Positions 35,101 to 41,236 of a DNA stretch of 64,000 bases are shown here, piece by piece. The notes below the pieces were generated by a model. It was not told where the DNA came from, made no database searches, and saw only the letters and a program-made list of their open reading frames with translations. The DNA lies in NCBI RefSeq assembly GCF_963678635.1, contig NC_087066.1:47031129-47095128 (forward strand). The letters run 5' to 3'. The stretch comes from Symsagittifera roscoffensis. Its lineage: Eukaryota > Xenacoelomorpha > Acoela > Convolutidae. Numbering within the stretch: position 1 is the stretch's first letter; each line of letters starts with the position of its first letter. The translations under genes were made by a program, and so were the position numbers.

Positions 35101-35150
35101 ATGAAGTTCTTCCAAATCAACGCAATTAATTGCGTCATATACATACCCAT
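4106..35150 (-). CDS. ABCA-subfamily ABC transporter, seven exons, 2459 aa
   Basis: A full ABC transporter of the ABCA subfamily (ABCA1/ABCA3/ced-7 type), which in other animals moves lipids across membranes. The model joins 35150-34812, 18755-18468, 18153-17919, 12303-10054, 9848-9702, 8751-5715 and 5189-4106. Every junction has GT..AG ends, and the phases agree throughout (0,0,1,1,1,2), giving 7380 coding bases with the stop. Order by approximate residue: TM1 22-42; first extracellular domain to 620; TM2-6 630-845; NBD1 with Walker [11 protein letters not shown] near 922, signature LSGGMKRR near 1020 and Walker [11 protein letters not shown] near 1044; Cys-rich linker; TM7 1345-1370; second extracellular domain; TM8-12 1655-1877; NBD2 with Walker [11 protein letters not shown] near 1963 and signature LSGGNKRK near 2060; then an LFISFA motif and a 200-residue charged tail. 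All catalytic motifs are intact. Human ABCA1 has 2261 residues; the tail accounts for most of the extra length. The orthologue within ABCA is not decided. Confidence 0.93.
5190..5714. other. ABCA intron 6
   Basis: A 525-base AT-rich intron bounded by GTACGC and TTTGTTCCCAG on the minus strand. Nothing else was recognised in it. Confidence 0.7.
5715..8751 (-). CDS. ABCA exon 6: linker, TM7-12 and most of NBD2
   Basis: Acceptor TTATGTGCTTAG|GC; donor GCAAGAAG|GTACGC. The 3037-base exon begins with [16 protein letters not shown], the end of NBD1, then a regulatory linker with a cysteine cluster ([10 protein letters not shown] at about 8215-8165). TM7 ([18 protein letters not shown]) lies near 7970-7900, followed by the second extracellular domain with [13 protein letters not shown] and several Asn-X-Ser/Thr sites, and five helices at about 7045-6375. 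NBD2 Walker A is at 6126-6085, signature [10 protein letters not shown] near 5830-5805, and Walker [13 protein letters not shown] near 5765-5730. There are no internal stops. Confidence 0.93.
8752..9487. other. ABCA intron 5, AT-rich
   Basis: AT-rich intron sequence between the candidate exon 6a and exon 6. No repeat or RNA gene was recognised. The small minus-strand frame at 9081-9341 has intron-like composition. Confidence 0.5.
9488..9663 (-). CDS. candidate alternative or duplicated exon 6a
   Basis: Just 38 bases after the exon 5 donor, the minus strand has GTACTAG|GT in the same phase as the true exon 6 acceptor and stays open for about 57 codons, to TGA at 9490-9488. Its first residues, [12 protein letters not shown], parallel [13 protein letters not shown] at the start of exon 6; after that the two differ. 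If spliced from exon 5 it would end the protein soon after NBD1, giving a half transporter. It could be a mutually exclusive exon, a decayed duplicate of the exon 6 start, or chance. The preceding intron would be only 38 bases, too short for ordinary splicing, so intron retention or use from another donor must be considered. Confidence 0.3.
9702..9848 (-). CDS. ABCA exon 5: NBD1 Walker B and H-loop
   Basis: Acceptor CTTTTCTAATACAG|GT; donor GTATTAG|GTGAGT. The 147-base exon encodes [17 protein letters not shown] (Walker B plus catalytic Glu and D-loop) and [14 protein letters not shown] (H-loop His). It is preceded by a short 205-base intron, and both splice junctions keep phase 1. Confidence 0.92.
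10054..12303 (-). CDS. ABCA exon 4: extracellular domain, TM2-6 and most of NBD1
   Basis: Acceptor TTGGTGTTTTCAG|TG; donor TTCATAG|GTAATG. The 2250-base exon encodes the rest of the first extracellular domain (a dibasic stretch [10 protein letters not shown] could be a processing site), five hydrophobic helices between about 11300 and 10650, the coupling region (LMRIMGLK-like [10 protein letters not shown]), NBD1 Walker A at about 10405-10371, the [14 protein letters not shown]-loop region and the [12 protein letters not shown] signature at about 10108-10070. It stops within NBD1, and Walker B lies on the next exon. Confidence 0.93.
12554..12895 (+). mobile_element. tRNA-derived SINE with (ATT)n tail
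   Basis: A 342-base element starts with a tRNA-like head. A box A match TAGCACAGTGG begins at 12562, and a box B match ATTCGATCC begins at 12606, 44 bases later, the normal tRNA spacing. A unique body follows, then an ATTATTATTATT tail near 12879-12895. The 7-base direct repeat ATATTTG flanks it at 12547-12553 and 12896-12902, as expected of target-primed insertion. The tail type suggests mobilisation by a CR1/L2- or RTE-like LINE, which is inference. Confidence 0.75.
15450..15960 (+). mobile_element. non-LTR retrotransposon RT relic
   Basis: Shifting between frames, the plus strand reads a LINE-type reverse transcriptase: [13 protein letters not shown] near 15455-15495 (the 'lkvAkVvPi' region), then [11 protein letters not shown] near 15648, [17 protein letters not shown] at about 15730-15780, YLSDRK near 15832-15850 and LGVIID near 15941-15960. 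The YADD block between the last two is missing, so the copy carries an internal deletion. Several frameshifts show it is dead. The family could be Jockey, Rex or CR1-like; I cannot choose. Confidence 0.75.
16648..17671. repeat. 512-bp tandem duplication (two copies)
   Basis: Copy 1 is 16648-17159 and copy 2 is 17160-17671, head to tail, each starting GCTTGATATGTCTAAATATC. By eye I count only about four or five differences (for example GACGAAATT/GACAAAATT, GAGCATAG/GAGTATAG and GCTATAATG/GCCATAATG), near 99% identity. It lies inside ABCA intron 3, less than 300 bases from exon 3. Each copy has a GC-richer block (GGCTCCTGGGTGAGAACCCG) in AT-rich sequence. Confidence 0.95.
17919..18153 (-). CDS. 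ABCA exon 3: first extracellular domain, part 2
   Basis: Acceptor TTTGATTTTCAG|ATCTCC; donor CCTGT|GTGAGT. Its 235 bases carry phase 0 to phase 1. It encodes [10 protein letters not shown].. and further extracellular sequence with Asn-X-Thr sites. Joining to exon 4 restores an in-frame Leu followed by TFFCGEL. Confidence 0.82.
18468..18755 (-). CDS. ABCA exon 2: first extracellular domain, part 1
   Basis: A 96-codon exon in phase 0/0. The acceptor reads ATATTTTAAG|GACCTG and the donor GACAAG|GTAAGA. It encodes the start of the first extracellular domain and includes [14 protein letters not shown] with an N-glycosylation site. The acceptor has a poor pyrimidine tract, but the phase fits both neighbours exactly. 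Confidence 0.8.
19139..19352. mobile_element. hairpin element with about 30-bp inverted ends
   Basis: GGTACCCTATAGGGTGGG.. followed by TTGACAATGGT at 19141-19175 is repeated in inverted form at about 19318-19352 (ACCATTGTCC..CCCACCCTAT). The two arms enclose about 140 bases of AT-rich sequence. It has the size and form of a MITE. I see no clear target-site duplication. Confidence 0.5.
19860..21216 (+). pseudogene. Tc1-type (DD34E) transposon relic
   Basis: A dead Tc1/mariner-superfamily element. ATG at 20148 opens a helix-turn-helix region ([20 protein letters not shown]). After frame breaks come QDNCLVH near 20855 and [15 protein letters not shown] near 20930-20975, where the catalytic Glu codon is TAG. 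There are 34 codons between the second Asp and this position, hence DD34E. The remnant ends GAAFGY-TAG at 21110-21112. The right terminal repeat, ending GGCAATATAGTG at 21216 next to TA, resembles known Tc1 ends (CACTATATTGCC when inverted). I could not find the left terminal repeat, so that border is approximate. Confidence 0.75.
22004..22293 (+). CDS. nested gene, first coding exon: small secreted protein
   Basis: A plus-strand exon inside ABCA intron 1. An acceptor-like TCTTTCATTACAG ends at 21981, 23 bases before the ATG, so a 5' UTR intron or a trans-splice site is possible. The start reads [18 protein letters not shown] and continues [12 protein letters not shown], a signal-peptide-like segment; an ATG at 22022 would give a more classical one. 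About 70 residues follow with Cys, Trp and an Asn-X-Thr site. The exon ends GAGAAAG|GTAGGA at 22293 in phase 2. No family was recognised. The 3' part of this exon has a degraded copy at about 25200-25232. Confidence 0.5.
22419..23579. mobile_element. foldback element A (AATCGATT arrays, G-rich core)
   Basis: Ends are CCGCACTGAAGTTTCATGG at 22419 and the inverse CCATGAAACTTCGGTGCGG ending at 23579. Inside each end are strings of the palindrome ATAATCGATTAT and its variants (ATAATGGATTATAAT). The centre, 22800-23225, is a one-sided G-rich array of GTACGTTGGGGGG and GGATGGATA units. No protein is encoded; the long frames here, such as 22675-23409, are the repeat translated. P2 shows the uninterrupted target. 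The exact target duplication could not be set. Confidence 0.7.
22840..23225 (+). repeat. G-rich minisatellite, GTACGTTGGGGGGATGGATA type
   Basis: About 25 imperfect units of TACGTTGGGGGG with or without GGATGGA, including a run of more than ten Gs at 22908-22923. Nearly all the G lies on the plus strand. Many runs of four or more Gs are spaced by 5-10 bases, so the strand could form G-quadruplexes. Confidence 0.9.
23783..24155. mobile_element. hAT-type MITE, 373 bp
   Basis: Ends are CAGGGGCAGATTTAGGGG at 23783 and the inverse ..CCTAGATCCGCCCCTG ending at 24155, so the terminal repeats share CAGGGGC.GAT.TAGG. It is flanked by the perfect 8-base direct repeat CTACTTCA at 23775-23782 and 24156-24163. 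CAGGGG ends and 8-base target duplications are typical of the hAT superfamily. There is no transposase inside. The P2 paralogue lacks the insertion. Confidence 0.9.
24192..25015. mobile_element. foldback element B
   Basis: Ends are CCGCACCGGACTTCCATGG and CCATGGTACTCCGGTGCGG. It has ATAATCGATTAT-type arrays on both sides and a central skewed block at 24525-24625 rich in C then G (CCCCCCCCAGCTTGTCCCCCC, then GAGGGGGCGAGGGGATGACG). The core is homologous, in inverse orientation, to that of element C (shared TCTCAACGTCA and GTAGCAACTGCACTAAA when B is reversed). No coding capacity. Confidence 0.7.
26638..27084 (+). CDS. nested gene, last coding exon: secreted protein C-terminus
   Basis: A plus-strand frame open from 26638 to TGA at 27082-27084. 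Its composition is protein-like ([42 protein letters not shown]) and it has a basic end, [14 protein letters not shown]. An acceptor could be TTTTTGAG at 26638 or GGATATCAG at 26676. Neither matches the phase left by the exon ending at 22293, so at least one exon is missing between them or these are two genes. A poly(A) signal AATAAA lies at 27199-27204, 115 bases after the stop. No family was recognised. Confidence 0.45.
   Translation, partial: DGQYCHYFRYGYQEAMLTPTEYYKKITDYSEEGKQLNYIMAYYSLECEANIIMKIGFGTGKLKRDDQFTGFHMQRSGIPYILKAGHHWTPKVPYDNPGSFITFSWFKNNVICADQPWICGKSQNIYRRTRRWWQGFFGRKPSFEVEQN
27199..27204 (+). terminator. poly(A) signal of the nested gene
   Basis: AATAAA about 115 bases downstream of the TGA at 27082-27084, at a usual distance for the end of a plus-strand transcript. 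Confidence 0.4.
28495..30543 (+). repeat. pair of about 290-bp direct repeats
   Basis: 28495-28782 and 30255-30543 align along their length (TTTTTAGTCTAATACCGAT / CCTCTTAGTCTAATATCGAT; GAAACTA(T/C)AAATAGTTTCAGCC; GATTGGTTAGTTCTAAGTAT; CTTGNTTTGAACTGGTTCCA). Identity is moderate, with several indels. Each includes a small hairpin, GAAACTA..TAGTTTC. The sequence between does not encode retroelement proteins. They may be old solo LTR pieces or a non-autonomous repeat. Confidence 0.6.
31446..32317. mobile_element. foldback element C
   Basis: Ends are CCGCACCGAGTGCCCATGG at 31446 and CCATGGGCGCTCGGTGCGG ending at 32317. It has internal AATCGATT/AATGGATT palindromes and a central G-rich block at 31870-31925 (CTTGGGGGGGG, GAGAGGGGGG). 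Same family as B, core reversed. The right flank resembles the right flank of B, so this may be the same kind of site in a third paralogous segment. Confidence 0.7.
33396..33610. mobile_element. 215-bp MITE, copy 1
   Basis: Starts GGCTCTTTTCCAGTTCCCCC and ends in the inverse GGGGGAACTGAAAAAGAGCC, a terminal inverted repeat of about 25 bases. It is flanked by the perfect 8-base repeat CAAACTTT at 33388-33395 and 33611-33618. The interior contains CGAGTTTTATGTTTG and CAGAATTGTCGATTTGTTC. An 8-base duplication fits hAT, P or Merlin types; the GGCTC end is not the usual hAT CAG, so the superfamily is open. Confidence 0.88.
34287..34501. mobile_element. 215-bp MITE, copy 2
   Basis: The same family as the copy at 33396, same length and orientation, with a few substitutions. 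The flanking 8-mers are CTGATTTT (34279-34286) and CTGAATTT (34502-34509), 7 of 8 matching. It lies about 310 bases from ABCA exon 1, in intron 1. Confidence 0.88.
34812..35150 (-). CDS. ABCA exon 1: N-terminus and TM1
   Basis: Begins at ATG 35150-35148 ([16 protein letters not shown]), followed by a basic patch LKRR and one long hydrophobic segment, as in other ABCA proteins, whose first helix precedes a large extracellular loop. A second in-frame ATG at codon 4 is also possible. The exon is 339 bases and ends in phase 0 at a strong donor, CACACAC|GTGAGT. It is separated from exon 2 by about 16 kb. One copy of a 215-bp MITE lies 450 bases upstream of this start, in what should be promoter or 5' UTR. 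Confidence 0.85.
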
Positions 35151-37957
35151 GTTTGGTACTCAGATATAGAGAACAGCCAATCACTATCAACCAACGACTG
35201 AGATTACTAAGTTAACAACAAGACCACTCGAGTCATCTTTCATGTTGTAAAACCACTTAGTTCCAGAAAGAAAAAAAGTTCATTGTGCTTTTCGAATAAA
35301 ATGAATAAAAATTGCACGTGGCATATTAATACTTTCGTCCACTTCCCGACATGCGAAAAATTGCTATTCGATTTTTGGGTTTTTTTTCCACTTCCCCCCG
35401 CATATGATTTTCGTTTTTTTTTATTAATTTTTTGTTGTCATCATGTGAAGATTTGCATCGTGAAGAAGTTTGCATGCTGAACGAACGAACTATTCTGAAC
35501 GCATTTCTTCTTCAAATCTTTCATCGAAAAGTCACATCGAATCTTTCATCGAAAGTTGTTAAAAATTTTATGTATTAAGATAAGGATGGGAATCTCTATA
35601 TCGGCTCTTTTCCAGTTACCTCCTTTCAAAATACTGAGTTTTATGTTTGTTTTACGTGGTATTACGGCTAAATGCGTGATGTTACGCTGCAAAGTATGAA
35701 GAATAAATCTGTTCAGAATTGTCGATTTGTTCACCACACCAAAACTTATTGCATTATGACAGCGTTAAAACGGTTTTTCAATATTGAATTTGAAAGGGGG
35801 GGAACCTGAAAAGAGCCTTTATATCTTATGAAAGGTTTCGGATGGTAAGTTTCAGATGGTAAGTTTTTCGTGCAAAAATATCAATTTTTTGGTAAAAATC
35901 TCAACTTTTTGAAATTTTTTCAGAAATCTCCAATTTTTGGCTAATTTATGTAATCTTTGTTCCTCTAATTGTGAGAAACCTATAATATATTATGTGAAAA
36001 GCTTGAAAACCCAAAATGTTGGTGAATTGGTATCACGTTAATATAATGATTTAAAACATTGATTAAAAATCTGAATTTTTTCTTCATTTTTTCTTAAAAA
36101 AATAGTAATGTGATAAGATTTATCAAACTTAGGCTGAAAGCGTAATATATCGTGTTGGGCATAGCAGAAACAACGCTCAGTTTAGCTGATTTTTTGCTGA
36201 AATTTTCAATTTTTTGGAAGAAGAGTAAATAGAGCATAATTTATGAAACAAAAGTACTGAAGTGTTTCATATTAGACTCAGGATCTATCCAACTTTTTCC
36301 AAATTACACATTTTTTATGAAAACTTTGTTAAATTTTTTGTTTATTAAAAGTTAATTTTCATTAAAACATTGATAGAAATAATCAAGCATAGTAATATTC
36401 ATTGAAACTTATTGAGCAAGTTAATGATTCTACTCTTGCTCGGTTTTTTGACGTTGATCAACGAAAATTTATCCAAAACTACAAGCTCTGAGAAATTTTC
36501 CACGTTAGGTACACTCAATATAAAGTAACTGATGTAAAATGAAGTTTTCATTGTTGAAATAACATCGAAAAGGGAGAAAACTTTTTAAAAGTATTATAGA
36601 ATGTGGATGAGATGGAACCAAAATTTCTTTTTAACTTATCACTGTCTCTTTTTGGCTTTCACAAAATAATTTATCGTGAGTTTTATATAGAAAAGTTTTT
36701 TTCTGAGTTTGTTCCTGCTTTCTGCTTTACATATATTTTGAACTCACTTTGCATGAAAGGTGAAATCAGGGGGAAAGTAATATCAATTGAACGAACAATT
36801 TGCTGGCAGAGATAAATTTAGACAATGCAGTCATCTAAATATTGCTCTGTATTTTGTGCATGTTTACCTTTAGTAGCGACCAATCGATCAGCTATCACAA
36901 ACATTTTGTTCTAGCAATCACAAATTTTGTAATCCTTAACTACCATTGTTCCCGCAAAATAGTGTTGAAAATTTGTTTCTTGATTTTTGAAGATAAAAAT
37001 GTTCTATTGAAAAAAAGTGAAACTATTTGAAGGTTCAAAAATGAATTAAATAAGCTCATGATAGAAATGAGAATATATAGCTGTACTTTAATAGGTTCAG
37101 AAAAAATTTCGAAATTATAACGATGCAGTTGGTTTTTCCCTGCAGTAGAAATTGTTGTTATTAAAAGAAATACAAGTAGAAATAAGCAAATAAACCCAAT
37201 TCTCAATTCATAAAACCTCCAAAAACACTAAAAAAACTGACTCAGATAACAAATTCCAGGTATAAACTGTATCAATTGAACCATTTCTTATAAAAAATTT
37301 CTAGATTTTTAATTCTAATTTTTTCAGTAAAAATAAGTTTTTTTTGTAACTTTTCCAATGTTTACTATGTTTTGAATAAATTCATTTCTAAATCAACCTG
37401 CTCGCACAGTTTATTTGAAAACATTTGAGTGCATTTTCCATCGCCTTGAATAAAAAGTTTTTGACATGAAGAATGCTTCTTTCTTATAAAAAATATTCAT
37501 TTTCTCGCTGCTATGAGTATTAAAACTACCATTTGGACACTTCAAAACTCCAGTTTTTCCGACGTTTGATTCATTTTGACGTGAGTAACATCTACTTCAC
37601 TCAAAATATGCAACTCGCTTGTTTCTGTTTTGTGAAAACATCCCAAAAAGTAAGGATAAAACTAGATAACAAATGGGGAGATTCTGAAAGTACCAAAATT
37701 TTCAGTAAGAGACTTAAACTATTTTTGAACGGACTCAAAAATGATTATAAGTAAAGTAAGAAAAAATATGCAAAACTATTAACGAACTGTTTTTTAACGT
37801 GAAAGAAAATCAGACTGGATTTCTGCTAGCTGAAATATTAACGAATCAATCAGAATGAACTTTTACTTCTTATCGAATTTTCATAAATTTCGACGACAAC
37901 CAATCATAATCAGGCTTTTCTTATATGGAATTTTACTTGTCGCGGAGTTTTCAAACG
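35151..37957. other. spacer between ABCA exon 1 and the LTR element
   Basis: AT-rich and without a recognisable gene apart from the MITE at 35603-35817. It should contain the ABCA promoter and 5' UTR, but I could not identify a TATA box or initiator with confidence. The last 130 bases hold two units of a roughly 54-base repeat that continues on the far side of the LTR element. Confidence 0.5.
35603..35817. mobile_element. 215-bp MITE, copy 3, upstream of ABCA exon 1
   Basis: Third copy, again exactly 215 bases. The flanking 8-mers are TCTATATC (35595-35602) and TTTATATC (35818-35825), 7 of 8 matching. It lies 450 bases upstream of the ABCA start codon, so it may sit in the promoter or 5' UTR. 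Confidence 0.88.
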
Positions 37958-38859
37958 TGTAACTTTCGTCTACTTCAGTCACATATTAGGCTTAAAAAAA
38001 TAGGCCCTATAACCATTGGCTCAGGAGTCAGGGACACTATCTCTTGTGTTTTTCTACCTCAAAACGGTCGGAGCCAATTCGGTTCACTTGCAGCGACATG
38101 AGACTAAACCCCGTTACAGCTTAAAGGCCACTACCAAAATACCCCTCCACTCTAAAAAATAAGAACGTCCCCATACTTAGGTCTCAAAATGCCCAAAATA
38201 CACGAACGCCGTTAAAAACAGGGTCGGAACAACCCGTTAAGTTACTTTTTATTGGACTGTGGAACTTTGATCCATGTCAGATGGATCAACCTAAAACTCG
38301 CCTTATCTCAACATAACTATCTTAAAATACATTCGGGCAAGTTAAATTAGGTACTCACATAGCAGCACACTGAGAATTAGAGTAATTATGCTAATTAGTA
38401 ACTCTAGTATAAATATGATTGAATATAACTTGAGAAGTTTGCTATCAATGAATTCCAATCAAAGGAAATGAGTTTTAACTTGAGAATATAGTTTTGTGGT
38501 ATGAACCATTGGGAGATTTCAGTTGTCCACCTTTCCACTGAAGGTTCACTCTGGTTCAATTGGACTTCGATCTGCTCTCTTGATAACTCTGTCTCCTATA
38601 TCAAGATAGGACAGCTCTACTCTCGTGTTTTTTACTAGAATCTCGGAAATTGCGAATAACAATTTTCCGCTGTTTTTTTCTGCCACTTTCCTGCAATTGC
38701 AATTCCGTCTCTCTGATTTTTTTTCTGATGTTTTCAGTTGTCGCGAAAAAGTTGAGCATGACAGGCTCAATTCGAATTTTTGAAAAATTAAACTTCATCC
38801 CAAAACTACGTATTTCGTATTCCTCAAGGTCAAACTTCCAGATATGACCGACTGGCACA
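37958..38859 (-). repeat. 3' LTR
   Basis: Reads TGTGCCAGTCGG.. to ..AGTTACA on the minus strand. It aligns with 59798-60695 throughout, with scattered substitutions and short indels (902 versus 898 bases). The first 260 bases of U3 carry an open frame that continues from the internal region; see the LTR-overlapping frame. Confidence 0.93.
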
Positions 38860-38911
38860 TACTCCTCGGACTCAAGATCGATGTCCTCATCGCGTGCTGT
38901 TTTCTGTCAGT
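38601..38911 (-). CDS. reading frame crossing the internal region / 3' LTR border
   Basis: A minus-strand frame opens after a TGA at about 38911 (TGACAG, a possible splice acceptor), reads DEDIDLESEEYVP, crosses the LTR start at 38859, and continues VGHIWKFDLEEYEIRS.. to a stop at 38601, in total about 100 codons. The LTR part is also open in the 5' LTR (60694-60437). The two copies differ by single-base indels that compensate, so the frame ends at the same place in both. There is no ATG at the head, so it would be a 3' exon of a spliced message. Function unknown. Confidence 0.4.
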
Positions 38912-39301
38912 GAATCCCCAGAAAACCAAGTGTTCCTAAAGGTACAGTGCCAGTGGTCATTAACAGAAGTTTACAGCAGACTTAAGTTTATCTACACCCC
39001 AAAAATCACAACCATGTAAAATTTTCACACTATCGCTGAACAGCAATCAAAATCTTCACACACCTGCACCTTTGAATTTTCGCTTTTTATGCTAGTAATT
39101 TAAAGTTTCTTTTGTCCTATTCAATCAGGAAATTGTCATGCAGCACTTTGATTTATTTAATAGATATAACATATTAATAACAATATCTCATTTGTTAAAA
39201 TTTCTTTTTCGTGAACCCAGATTTCATCCAAGTTCACCCTCGAGCCCTTTTCCTTCCCTCTCAAGACTCAAGACTCTAGAATTTCCCATTGAGCCACCTG
39301 C
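38912..39301. other. non-coding segment between last cargo frame and LTR frame
   Basis: No open frame of note on the element strand. A polypurine tract next to the 3' LTR is not obvious; the best candidate is the weak GAGTCCGAGGAGTA directly before TGTGCC. Confidence 0.4.
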
Positions 39302-41236
39302 TCATCTCGCGTTCTTCGCCTTTGAGGTACCAGACCCAGACGTATTTGACACCGTAATCTGTTTCAACAGTGCTTCTTCATCATCGGAGCTAATCACGAT
39401 CTCCTCCCAGGCTTTCAGCTGTTCATAGGACCGCATCAATTCCCTTTGCTCCTGCAATCTCTTTGCTTGGTTGGGCAAACTCTTCACCCTCGACGCTCGG
39501 TTCAAACAGAAGGAATTGTGCAGACTCAGGCTCACTTTCTTCGCCAAGTCTTCCTCCAGTATCGACTCTCTCGCCTTAGTATTGTTTCTTGACACCCTAC
39601 CAACTCTTTTCCACCCCGCCGTGATTGCATTTCGATGAGTCAGCAAAGGTCTCTTGAAAGCTTCCGGTCCTATCTCGGCCAGAAACTGTCGATATTCCTT
39701 TTGATATGTCTTCATGTGATCCTTCGTTACCATGTACAACCAAGATGTCAACGTCGCTCGAAACCAAGGAAAGAACTTTATGCGGCTCCATACGTGCCTG
39801 ACCTCAATTGGTATGGCGAATACTTTGCATGCAGTCTCAAACAACTCAAGTCTCCTGCTGTAATCTATCGCGTATATCGACTCCGCCGTTGGCGTCTTCG
39901 ACTCCCGATATTTCGTTACGTTTTCTTCAATCCATCGTAGAGCCAGCACCCTGCTAACCACCAAGAGCGTCATCTTTTGTCTGTGATCCGGTAATCCTAT
40001 CGACCGAATTTCTTCCACATCCCATACCAGGCAGAGGTTTGCGTGATCCGGATACCACACCGTTTGTGCCAGACAGTGGCATGGACATTCCCCATGTGTC
40101 ATGTCAATACTCCTAAGGTTGCGCTCTCCCGAGGCTTCTAGGAGAGGTTCAAGTTCCATCATCTTCTCGTGTATCGTATCGTTCCCCTCCATGTTTGAAG
40201 CAGCACCCATCGGTTTCCCGATCACGTTTTGTCTCTCGTGGTCACTTGTGTTTTCACTTTCCAAACCCAAAAGTTCTTCCCCCCAGATTTCACTCAAGTC
40301 ATCCCTCTGCTCTCTCGGTACTGTTCCTCGGATTTTTCTCAATAACCTGTGTGAGTGATGCGACATCCGAGCCAATCTTACGCACTTGGTCACTGAGAAG
40401 GCCTTGTCTATTAATACCCTTTGGCTGGATACCTCCACCATCACCATGTGCAATGGGTAGTGGCTGCCGCATAGGTTGGCCATCACTGACCCCACTAGGG
40501 ACTTCGCATTTAGAGGCAGACCATAAGCTTCGCTCATAGGAAATCCCATTTCCGCCTCAAGTCCGACCTTCCAGCTTTTGATGTGTTTCTGGGTTACCTG
40601 CAACACCCCGGGCCATGACTCCACGCTCAACGCGGTCACCAAATGGTGTTCAGACTCTAGCCTCTCCAAGAATCCCAGAGCTGTTGCTATATTCACCGTG
40701 GTACTCGCGTAACACTCAGCCACTATTTGTACCTCACTCTTCTCCCTCTCTGTGATATCTTCAAACCAAGTGACTAGATCTTCTTTTTGGAAGGATTGTA
40801 TCCTAACGCATGACCGTCCATCACAGGTGTGCTCGCCACTCCCACACGTCGAATCAAGACAACTACCCGGCTCCATCTTCTTCGCCGACCCTAGTTTACT
40901 CGTCGCTTCGCCTGACTCCTTCACCTGAGGCAAGATCAGCTTGTTCACTATACTCAATGTTGCCAGATATTCGTCCTCCATCGGTGCTAACCTCACTCGC
41001 TCCGTGACTTCCTCGATCAGGCTCGCGTGGGGATTTGGGCACCAGGAGGGCCTTAGCAATTTCCACACCACTCTCAGATTCGTGACTAACATGCCATTCC
41101 CATTACCCACCTTCAGCTCGACTCTTTCAATTGAGCGCGGCACGCTTATCACCTCTGGTGTTTTCTCGAGAATCAAGCCCAAGCTCGGTCTCTCTCTCTC
41201 TCTACTGTGTCTATTTCCACTATCTTCTCCTTCCAA
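39302..41236 (-). CDS. cargo ORF H: 644-codon frame, unknown, SIM-like tail
   Basis: An uninterrupted frame of 644 codons ending at 39302. The first ATG is only at about codon 49; upstream the frame overlaps the end of ORF G within a GAGAGAGAGAGA run near 41190-41200, so the two were probably one longer protein joined by a frame change there. Cysteine groups CLDSTC..CDGRSC and ECPCHC could bind zinc. The last 25 residues contain EEIVISSDDEEA, which fits a SUMO-interacting motif (hydrophobic core followed by acidic Ser/Asp). I recognise no catalytic domain. It is charged, soluble and without a membrane segment. Confidence 0.6.
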   Translation of the reverse strand: MEGEDSGNRHSRERERPSLGLILEKTPEVISVPRSIERVELKVGNGNGMLVTNLRVVWKLLRPSWCPNPHASLIEEVTERVRLAPMEDEYLATLSIVNKLILPQVKESGEATSKLGSAKKMEPGSCLDSTCGSGEHTCDGRSCVRIQSFQKEDLVTWFEDITEREKSEVQIVAECYASTTVNIATALGFLERLESEHHLVTALSVESWPGVLQVTQKHIKSWKVGLEAEMGFPMSEAYGLPLNAKSLVGSVMANLCGSHYPLHMVMVEVSSQRVLIDKAFSVTKCVRLARMSHHSHRLLRKIRGTVPREQRDDLSEIWGEELLGLESENTSDHERQNVIGKPMGAASNMEGNDTIHEKMMELEPLLEASGERNLRSIDMTHGECPCHCLAQTVWYPDHANLCLVWDVEEIRSIGLPDHRQKMTLLVVSRVLALRWIEENVTKYRESKTPTAESIYAIDYSRRLELFETACKVFAIPIEVRHVWSRIKFFPWFRATLTSWLYMVTKDHMKTYQKEYRQFLAEIGPEAFKRPLLTHRNAITAGWKRVGRVSRNNTKARESILEEDLAKKVSLSLHNSFCLNRASRVKSLPNQAKRLQEQRELMRSYEQLKAWEEIVISSDDEEALLKQITVSNTSGSGTSKAKNAR

